A model generated the notes under the pieces. It worked only from the letters and a program-made list of their open reading frames with translations, was not told where the DNA came from and did not search any database. DNA of 64,000 nt, taken from NCBI RefSeq assembly GCF_005889735.1, contig NZ_VCKY01000008.1, forward strand, positions 31,528 through 95,527, written 5' to 3'. Shown here piece by piece: positions 54,298 to 60,849 of the stretch. This DNA comes from Nonomuraea turkmeniaca. Its GTDB lineage: Bacteria; Actinomycetota; Actinomycetes; Streptosporangiales; Streptosporangiaceae. Made by a program: the position numbers and the translations under genes. The first letter of the stretch is position 1; the number at the start of each line of letters is the position of its first letter.

Positions 54298-55950
54298 ATG
54301 AGCTTGAGCCCGCGCGCCCTTGGGATGAATCAGCCTATTTCCCGCCGTGACTTCTTCGACGGCATTGCCATGAGCGCCCTTGTGTCCGCGGGGAAGGCTG
54401 AGACCGCTGAGGAGGCCGGGGCTCCGCCCGCGCCGTACGGATTCCGTGGCGGCGCCGCCGAGGCGCTCAGCGTGCCGCACGCGCTTCGGGACGGCCGCTT
54501 CTGGCAGTACGCGGGCCCGCCCGAGCCCACCGGCGAGAGCTACGACCTGGTGGTGGTCGGCGGCGGGCTCAGCGGCGTGAGCGCGGCCTACGAGTGGCTG
54601 CGGCGGGATCCCGGCGCGGGTGTGCTCGTCCTCGACAACCACGACGAGATCGGCGGCCAGGCGCGGCGCGCGGTCTTCCACCGGCAGAGCGGCCGGGCGC
54701 ACACCGACCCTGGGCTGACCGACGGCGTGATGTGCGACGCGGAGAGCTTCGGCGCGGACACGCTGGTCAGGTTCGAGTCCGACTGGATGGCCAGGCTGCC
54801 GATCGACGGGCGGGCCAGGGAGGATTTGCGCTTGCTGCACAGGGAGCCGCCCGACTGGTTCCCCGGGCTGTCGGCCGAGGGCAAGCAGGAGCGGCTGGCG
54901 GAGCTGACGTACTCGGCCTTCCTGCTCGAGGTCTGCGGGGCGCACCCGGACGTGGAGCGGTTCTGCCGCAGCATGTCGTGCCAGGAGTGGGGCTACGACA
55001 CGCGGGCGCTCGGCGCGATCGACGCCTGGGGCACGGGATATCCGGGATTCGCGGGCCTGGGGCTCGACGCGAACAAGCCGTCGCGGTTCAACTCGCCCAC
55101 GGTGAAGAAGCAGTGGGGCATTACGGATCCCGATATTTACCACTTTCCCGAAGGGAATCAGGCGCTGGTCCGCACGATGGTGCACCGGATGCTCCCCGAC
55201 CCCGCCGCGCTCGACCGTCCCGGGAACCGGGTGCGGTTCCGGCTGTCCAGCCCCGTGGTGTCGGTACACGACGGCGCCGCGTCGGCCACCGTGGGCTACT
55301 TCGACGGCCACCAGATCATGACCGTCGACGCCGGGGCGGTGATCCTGGCCTGCTGGAGCGCCGTCATCCCGTACCTGATGCCGGAGCTGCCCCCAGAGCA
55401 GCGGCAGGCGCTGAGCGAGGCCGTCAGGGTGCCGTTGCTGCACGCCACCGTGCGAATGCGCGACGGGGACGCGTGGCGGCGGACCGGCGTGCGGCGGGTG
55501 CGCTGGACCGGCGCGTACTGGGCGTTGACCGAGCTCGACCCGCCGCGCCACGCGGGCGGTCCGGCCATCGTGCACCTCCTGGCCACGCCGTGCCGGTCGG
55601 AGCTGGGTCCGGCGGCAGGCGCGGTCGCGGGCCGGCGCGAGCTGATCAAGACGCCGTACGAGCATCTGGAGCACACGATCAGGGACCAGCTCGCCCGGCT
55701 GCTGGGGCCCGGCGGCTTCGACCCGGCCCGCGACATCGAGGCGATCACGATCAACCGGTGGGGGCACGGGAACGCGCCTGAATACTGCCGGCCGTGGCAC
55801 ATGTTCTACCCCGACGGGCCGTTCCCGGTGGACACGGCACGCAGGCGGTTCGGCAGGATCGCGATCGCGGGCTCGGACTCGGCGCCCGCCCCCCGAGCCG
55901 ACGCCGCCGTCACGGCCGCCTACCGCGCCGTCGAGGAGCTGGCACGATGA
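54298..55950 (+). CDS. FAD-dependent oxidoreductase, spermidine dehydrogenase-like
   Basis: 550 aa from the ATG at 54298 (an ATG at 54325 is also possible). A twin-arginine-like signal (PISRRDFFDGIAMSAL) is followed by a Rossmann FAD site (YDLVVVGGGLSGVSAAYEW) and the family motif LVLDNHDEIGGQARR. The plan matches spermidine dehydrogenases, which share the RRDF signal, the VPHALRDG segment and the LDNHD motif. The C-terminal FAD part (IAGSDSAPAPRADAAV) is present. The true amine substrate is not proven. The stop overlaps the PrsW-like start by 4 bp (ATGA). Confidence 0.82.
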   Translation: MSLSPRALGMNQPISRRDFFDGIAMSALVSAGKAETAEEAGAPPAPYGFRGGAAEALSVPHALRDGRFWQYAGPPEPTGESYDLVVVGGGLSGVSAAYEWLRRDPGAGVLVLDNHDEIGGQARRAVFHRQSGRAHTDPGLTDGVMCDAESFGADTLVRFESDWMARLPIDGRAREDLRLLHREPPDWFPGLSAEGKQERLAELTYSAFLLEVCGAHPDVERFCRSMSCQEWGYDTRALGAIDAWGTGYPGFAGLGLDANKPSRFNSPTVKKQWGITDPDIYHFPEGNQALVRTMVHRMLPDPAALDRPGNRVRFRLSSPVVSVHDGAASATVGYFDGHQIMTVDAGAVILACWSAVIPYLMPELPPEQRQALSEAVRVPLLHATVRMRDGDAWRRTGVRRVRWTGAYWALTELDPPRHAGGPAIVHLLATPCRSELGPAAGAVAGRRELIKTPYEHLEHTIRDQLARLLGPGGFDPARDIEAITINRWGHGNAPEYCRPWHMFYPDGPFPVDTARRRFGRIAIAGSDSAPAPRADAAVTAAYRAVEELAR

Positions 55951-56804
55951 CGCTCTGGCTGCGGATCTTCCTGGTCGGGCTCACGCTCTGGGCGGCCACC
56001 GTCGTCGTGACGGCCTGGACGGAGAACTCCAACCTCGTCCCGACCGTGGTGCTGTTCGGCAGCTTCCTGGTGCCGGTGACGTTCGTGGTGTGGGCCTATG
56101 GAAGGGGCCCCTCGCCCCGGATCACCATCGAGATGATGTTCCAGGCGTTCGTGGTGGGTGGCGTGCTGGGCGTGCTCGGCGCCTCGCTGCTGGAGAGCTG
56201 GCTCATCCGGCCGTCGATTCTCATGTACGTGCTGGTCGGCCTCATCGAGGAGGGCGTGAAGCTGGCCGCGCTCATGTTCGTCACCCGCCGCATGACCACG
56301 CGCACGACCATGGATGGCGTCATACTCGGCGCGACCGTCGGCTTCGGCTTCGCCGCCTTCGAGAGCGCCGGATACGCCTTCAACGCCCTCTTCACCTCCG
56401 AAGGACTGTCGCTGGCCCAGCTCGTCGAGACCGAGGTGCTGCGCGGCATCCTGACACCCGTGGGGCACGGCCTGTGGACCGCCATCGCAGGCGGTGCGTT
56501 GTTCGCCGCCCGTGGCCGGCTCACGGTCCCCGTGGTGCTGACCTATCTCGGCGTCGCGTCGCTGCACGCGCTGTGGGACTCGATGACCGCCATCGCCATC
56601 GCCATCACGCTGGTGCTGACCGGCCGGCCGTGGCAGTTCGAGCTGCTGCGGATCGGCCGGGTGCCACAGGTGACCGCTTGGCAGGTGCACATGTTCACGG
56701 TGCTGAACTGGGCGGGGCTCATCACGATCTCGCTGGTCGCGCTGGTCTGGCTCTGGACGGTCGTCCGGTCGGGGCGCCACGAGCGAGAGATCTTGTCCCA
56801 ATAA
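55947..56804 (+). CDS. PrsW-family intramembrane metalloprotease
   Basis: 285 aa from the ATG at 55947, overlapping the stop of the flavoprotein gene by 4 bp. About eight membrane helices with the PrsW/CPBP signature residues: LVGLIEEGVKLAAL (Glu-Glu), FAAFESAGYAF, TPVGHGLWTAI and SLHALWDSMTA (His). PrsW proteases cleave anti-sigma factors or other membrane proteins. Translational coupling to an exported oxidoreductase is unusual, and their partner is not evident. An anti-sigma substrate could be anywhere in the genome, including the sigma fusion at 16664. Confidence 0.85.
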   Translation: MTLWLRIFLVGLTLWAATVVVTAWTENSNLVPTVVLFGSFLVPVTFVVWAYGRGPSPRITIEMMFQAFVVGGVLGVLGASLLESWLIRPSILMYVLVGLIEEGVKLAALMFVTRRMTTRTTMDGVILGATVGFGFAAFESAGYAFNALFTSEGLSLAQLVETEVLRGILTPVGHGLWTAIAGGALFAARGRLTVPVVLTYLGVASLHALWDSMTAIAIAITLVLTGRPWQFELLRIGRVPQVTAWQVHMFTVLNWAGLITISLVALVWLWTVVRSGRHEREILSQ

Positions 56805-56902
56805 TCACGGTAATGAACGTCTTCCCCCCACTGCGCCGGAAGCATAAACGGTGCTAGTCTCCTGTGCGATCTTCCGGAGGTGTATTTACACAAGGTGTGC
56901 AA
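56805..56902 (+). promoter_or_regulatory. upstream region of the conservon operon
   Basis: An inverted repeat CCGGAAG (56836-56842) and CTTCCGG (56871-56877) brackets a TAGTCT -10-like box (about 56855-56860). A perfect palindrome GTGTA-TT-TACAC lies at 56880-56891, just before the likely start codon. Both are good operator candidates for control of the cvn genes. Confidence 0.4.
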
Positions 56903-59077
56903 ATGCCCTCGACTCGAGGTTGGGACATGGGCTCGCGAAACCGGTCAATTCGGTTCAAGATCTTCCTATTGCTGCTGCTACCCCTCCTGTCATTGAGCGC
57001 GCTCTGGGGTTTCGTCCTCAACCTCACCATGGGCGACGCCCAGTCACTGCTCCGGGCCGGCACCCTGTACCGGACCATCGGCGTCGCCTCCACCGACCTG
57101 GGCTTACAGCTCCAGGCCGAACGAGTACGCTCCTCCGAGGCGCTCACCACGCGTGAGCTCACCGAGGCGCTCGGCGGCCAGCGCGCCCGCACCGACCAGT
57201 CCGTGGGCGAGTTCCGGCAGGCCGTCACGGACGCCGGAGACGCGGTCGACACTCTGCGCCGCCCGCTGGGCACGCTGATGGGCGCGCTCGACCGGCTCGA
57301 CTCGATCAGGGCGGACATCGACAACGGCCTCAGCTCCCGACTGTCCGGGCTGAACGAGTACAACCGGATTCTCGACTCGATCTTCATGCTCTACGACCAC
57401 CTGGTCACCGTCTCCGACCTGTCCATCCTGCAGCAGGCCGCCTCGCTGCAGGCCATGGGCATGGCCAGGGAGTACATCGCCAGGGAACACGCGCTCACCG
57501 TCGGCGCGCTGGCCGACGGGCGGCTCACCGAGCCGGAGACCGCGGCGTTCACCGAGTACGCGGCCTCCAGGAAGTTCCTGCACGCACGCGGGCTCGCGGG
57601 CCTCGACGTGACGTTGCGCAGGCCGTACGAGCAGGTCTTCGCCTCCGAGCCGTTCCAGGCCTTCGTCATCATGGAGGCCAGGGTCATCAGGACCGGCGCC
57701 CCGCCGCCCGAGGCGGCCGGCTGGACGGAGACGATCGACCGGCTCATCTCCCAGCTGGACGGGCACGGCCTGGCCGCGTCCGAGATGCTGGCCGTGCGTA
57801 CGTCCGAGGCCGCCACCACCACCGTCGTCAAGATCGCGATCGCGGGCGGCGTCGGCTTGATCGCGGTGCTCGCGTCGATCATCATCTCTGTACGCTTCGG
57901 TCGTCGCCTGGCCGCGGAGCTCGGCGGGCTGCGCGCGGCCGCGGTCGAGCTGTCGGAGCAGCGGCTGCCCAGTATCGTGGAGCGGCTGCGCAAGGGCGAG
58001 GACGTCGACGTGCGGAAGGAGGCCAAGGCGATCAAGGTGAGCGGGTCCGCTGAGATCACCGACGTGGCCAGGGCCTTCGGTTCCGCGCAACGCACCGCCG
58101 TGACGGCGGCGGTCGGCCAGGCCGCGCTGCGGCGCGGGGTCGGCCAGGTCTTCCTCAACCTCGCCCGGCGCAAGCAGGGGCTGCTCCACCGCCAGCTGGC
58201 GCTGCTCGACGGCATGCAGCGGCGTACGCACGACCCCGACCAGCTGGAGGAGCTCTTCCGGCTGGACCACCTCACCACGCGCATGCGGCGGCACGCCGAG
58301 AGCCTGATCGTCCTGTCCGGCTCGACGCCCGGGCGGGCGTGGCGCAAGCCCGTCCCCGTGATCGACATCGTCCGGGCCGCGGTCGCCGAGGTCGAGGACT
58401 ACACCCGGGTCACCGTCGAGACGATGCCGGTCAGCGCGTTCGACGGAGGCGCCGCGGCCGACCTCACACACCTGCTCGCCGAGCTGATCGAGAACGCCAC
58501 CATCTACTCGCCCCCGGACACCCAGGTCAACGTGCGCGGCGACCAGGTGAGCAACGGCTACGCCATCGAGATCGAGGACAAGGGCCTTGGCCTGGCGGCG
58601 GCCGAGTACGCCGCGGTCAACACGCTGCTGGCCGATCCGCCGGAGTTCGACCTGGCCGACAGTGACAGGCTCGGCCTGTTCGTGGTGGCCAGGCTGGCCG
58701 CGCGGCACGGGATCAAGGTGCTGCTGCGGCGCTCTCCCTTCGGCGGCACGGCCGCCATCGTGCTCGTGCCGCGCGAAATGGTGACCGAGCAGACGGCGCT
58801 GACGGCCGGGGACAGCGGGGAGGAGATGGCCGCGCTGCCCAGCCGTACCAGGAAGAAGGCGCTCGCCGTGGTCACCTCGGGCACCCACGCCGGGCTGCCC
58901 AGGCGGGTCCGCCAGGCCGGCCTGTCGCCCCGGCTCAAGGACAAGCAGCCCGAGCGGCGCGAGCAGCCCGAGCCACCGGCCCAACGCTCTCCCGACGAGG
59001 TACGCGACCTGTTCTCCGCGTTCCAGCGGGGAACCCAACGCGCCCGAGAAGAAGCTAAGGATGAGGGGGACAAATGA
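56903..59077 (+). CDS. cvnA: conservon sensor kinase CvnA (NIT domain)
   Basis: 724 aa from the ATG at 56903; the ATG at 56927 is an alternative. An N-terminal helix (IFLLLLLPLLSLSALWGFVL), an exported NIT-type four-helix sensor (about 45-300), a second helix (VGLIAVLASIIISV), a HAMP-like linker, and an ATPase domain (LDHLTTRMRRHAESL, AELIENATIYSPP, IEDKGLGL, SDRLGLFVVARLAARH) precede a 95-residue tail with GLPRRVRQAGLSPRL and the end motif RSPDEVRDLFSAFQRGTQR. The stop overlaps cvnB by 4 bp. In Streptomyces conservons the kinase works with CvnB-D as a membrane-associated G-protein-like complex. Confidence 0.93.
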   Translation: MPSTRGWDMGSRNRSIRFKIFLLLLLPLLSLSALWGFVLNLTMGDAQSLLRAGTLYRTIGVASTDLGLQLQAERVRSSEALTTRELTEALGGQRARTDQSVGEFRQAVTDAGDAVDTLRRPLGTLMGALDRLDSIRADIDNGLSSRLSGLNEYNRILDSIFMLYDHLVTVSDLSILQQAASLQAMGMAREYIAREHALTVGALADGRLTEPETAAFTEYAASRKFLHARGLAGLDVTLRRPYEQVFASEPFQAFVIMEARVIRTGAPPPEAAGWTETIDRLISQLDGHGLAASEMLAVRTSEAATTTVVKIAIAGGVGLIAVLASIIISVRFGRRLAAELGGLRAAAVELSEQRLPSIVERLRKGEDVDVRKEAKAIKVSGSAEITDVARAFGSAQRTAVTAAVGQAALRRGVGQVFLNLARRKQGLLHRQLALLDGMQRRTHDPDQLEELFRLDHLTTRMRRHAESLIVLSGSTPGRAWRKPVPVIDIVRAAVAEVEDYTRVTVETMPVSAFDGGAAADLTHLLAELIENATIYSPPDTQVNVRGDQVSNGYAIEIEDKGLGLAAAEYAAVNTLLADPPEFDLADSDRLGLFVVARLAARHGIKVLLRRSPFGGTAAIVLVPREMVTEQTALTAGDSGEEMAALPSRTRKKALAVVTSGTHAGLPRRVRQAGLSPRLKDKQPERREQPEPPAQRSPDEVRDLFSAFQRGTQRAREEAKDEGDK

Positions 59078-59481
59078 GTGTGCCGACCACCAACACCGGT
59101 GAACTGAACTGGCTTCTGGACGACCTGACCACCAGGGTCGGCGCGGTGCGCCAGGCGGTCATCCTGTCGACCGACGGCCTGGCGATCGGCTACTCCAAGG
59201 GGTTGCTCCGGGAGGACGCCGAGCACCTGTCGGCCGTGGCGGCCGGTTTCCAGAGCCTGGCCCGCGGCACTGGGCGCCATTTCGGCGGCGGCGACGTGCG
59301 CCAGACCATTGTGGAGATGGAGTCGGCGTTCCTGTTCGTCACTGCGGCGGGACAGGGCACCTGCCTTGCTGTGATCGCCGATGCGAACGTGGACGTCGGC
59401 CACATCGCCTACGAGATGGCGATGCTGGTCAAGCGGGTGGGCCAGCACATCACCACCAACCCGCGCGCTGGAGCGTCATGA
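59074..59481 (+). CDS. cvnB: roadblock/LC7 protein CvnB
   Basis: 135 aa. A small roadblock-fold protein (ELNWLLDDLTTRVGAVRQAV, ILSTDGLAIGYSKGL, VEMESAFLFVTAAG) of the MglB/CvnB type that binds a small GTPase and the kinase tail. Start and stop both overlap the neighbours by 4 bp (ATGA), so it is translated with cvnA and cvnC. Confidence 0.94.
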   Translation: MSVPTTNTGELNWLLDDLTTRVGAVRQAVILSTDGLAIGYSKGLLREDAEHLSAVAAGFQSLARGTGRHFGGGDVRQTIVEMESAFLFVTAAGQGTCLAVIADANVDVGHIAYEMAMLVKRVGQHITTNPRAGAS

Positions 59482-59840
59482 GCGACAGCCCGCAGTGGTT
59501 CGATGAGGAGGCCGGGCCGGTCGTCCGGCCCTATGCCCTCATCCGCGGTCGCACGCGTTCCTCCGGGGACACGTTCGACCTCGTCGCGACCGTGCGCGCC
59601 ATCGGCGACCCGCCGGGCGAGCTCGGTCCCGAGCAGCAACTGATCCTGCGGGCTGCTCGCAGTCCCATCTCGGTGGCCGACCTGGCCGTCGAGCTCGACC
59701 TGCCCGTCGGCGTCGTCCGAGTGCTGCTCGGCGACATGCGTGACCACGGACTCATCTCGGTGTCGTCGTCCTCGGCCGGCGGAACACGGGCGAATGAGCG
59801 CATTCTCAAGGAAGTGATCAATGGACTCCGTGCTCTCTGA
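59478..59840 (+). CDS. cvnC: DUF742 protein CvnC
   Basis: 120 aa. A winged-helix-like DUF742 protein with the N-terminal WFDEEAGPVVRPYALIRGR and the C-terminal LDLPVGVVRVLLGDMRDHGL ... EVINGLRAL. It starts 4 bp within cvnB and overlaps cvnD by 20 bp. Its close relative at 60475-60849 shares both ends, so the two arose by duplication. Confidence 0.93.
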   Translation: MSDSPQWFDEEAGPVVRPYALIRGRTRSSGDTFDLVATVRAIGDPPGELGPEQQLILRAARSPISVADLAVELDLPVGVVRVLLGDMRDHGLISVSSSSAGGTRANERILKEVINGLRAL

Positions 59841-60393
59841 GGACCCTGTCGCGCTGAAGATCCTCGTCGCGGGCGGGTTCGGCGTCGGCAAGACCACTCT
59901 GGTCGGATCGATCAGCGAGATCAAACCGCTGCGCACGGAGGAGGTGCTCTCCGACCGCGGGATCGGCGTGGACGACCTCGACGGCGTGGAGGCCAAGAAC
60001 ACCACGACCGTGGCGATGGACTTCGGCCGCATCACGATCCGCGAAGGGCTGGTGGTGTACCTGTTCGGCACGCCCGGGCAGGAGCGGTTCTGGTTCATGT
60101 GGGATGAGTTGTCCCACGGCGCGCTGGGCGCCGTCGTGATCGCCGACACCCGCCGGCTGACCGACTGCTTCCCGTCCCTCGACTACTTCGAGCAGCGCGG
60201 CACGCCGTTCGTGGTGGCCGTCAACTGCTTCGACGGGGCCGCGCAGCACAGCGTGGACGACGTGCGCATCGCGCTCGACCTGGACGACAACGTGCCGGTG
60301 ATGCTGTGCGACGTGCGGCGGCGCACGTCGGCCAAGGAAGTCATGATCACCTTGGTCGAGCACTCCCTGCGCACGCTCACCTCGGCGAACTGA
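59821..60393 (+). CDS. cvnD: conservon GTPase CvnD
   Basis: 190 aa. A Ras-like small GTPase with the P-loop AGGFGVGKTTLVGS, a G3 motif variant LFGTPGQERFWFMW and a G4-like NCFD. It has no lipid-modification site, as expected of the family. It is the last gene of the complete conservon and overlaps cvnC by 20 bp. It should cycle with CvnB as regulator. Confidence 0.94.
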   Translation: MDSVLSEDPVALKILVAGGFGVGKTTLVGSISEIKPLRTEEVLSDRGIGVDDLDGVEAKNTTTVAMDFGRITIREGLVVYLFGTPGQERFWFMWDELSHGALGAVVIADTRRLTDCFPSLDYFEQRGTPFVVAVNCFDGAAQHSVDDVRIALDLDDNVPVMLCDVRRRTSAKEVMITLVEHSLRTLTSAN

Positions 60394-60448
60394 GGCCCGG
60401 CCAGAGTGCGCCCGCAGGAGCCGTGGGCCCTCACGGCGCGGATCCCGG

Positions 60449-60480
60449 CGGCTCAGAGTCAGAGCGGCTCAGAGTCAGAG
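60449..60480. repeat. 16-bp tandem repeat across a stop codon
   Basis: CGGCTCAGAGTCAGAG occurs twice back to back, 60449-60464 and 60465-60480. The second copy contains the reverse-strand TGA stop of the DUF742 gene (60475-60477). The following palindromic CAGAGCGCTCTG may act as a small hairpin. It lies between two convergent conservon operons. Confidence 0.9.
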
Positions 60481-60849
60481 CGCTCTGAGGCCGTTGATCA
60501 CTTCGCGGAGCAGGCTCTCCGTCGGCGTGGACGCCTTGTCGCGCTGGGCGCGCACCGAGATGAGGCCGTGCTCCAGCAGGTCTCCCAGCAGCACCCGCAC
60601 CACGCCGACCGGCAGGTTCACCTCCGAGGCGACCTCGGCGACGGCCCTGGCCTGACCGGACAGGCAGCTGACCACCCTCCGGTGCTGGGCGCTGAGCTCA
60701 GCGTGGGACGGGGCGGGCAACCCGGTCGAGACGACGGTCGCCAGGAGGTCGAGCGCGGAGGACGCGGGCCGGGTGCGGCCGCGCGCGACCGCGTACGGCC
60801 GCACGACGGGACCCGCCTCCTCGTCGACCCACTCGTGCTCGCGGCTCAC
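60475..60849 (-). CDS. cvnC: DUF742 protein CvnC of the second conservon
   Basis: 124 aa, GTG start overlapping the kinase stop by 4 bp (GTGA). It has the same N-terminal WVDEEAGPVVRPYAVARGR and C-terminal EVINGLRAL as the DUF742 protein at 59478, with a variable middle. No roadblock and no GTPase gene follows; the next thing downstream is the end of the complete conservon. Confidence 0.93.
   Translation of the reverse strand: MSREHEWVDEEAGPVVRPYAVARGRTRPASSALDLLATVVSTGLPAPSHAELSAQHRRVVSCLSGQARAVAEVASEVNLPVGVVRVLLGDLLEHGLISVRAQRDKASTPTESLLREVINGLRAL

Noticed and set aside
57104..59038. Antisense frame over cvnA (and a similar one at 61056-63263)
   Set aside because: Both lie entirely inside well-supported kinase genes and show no recognisable domain.
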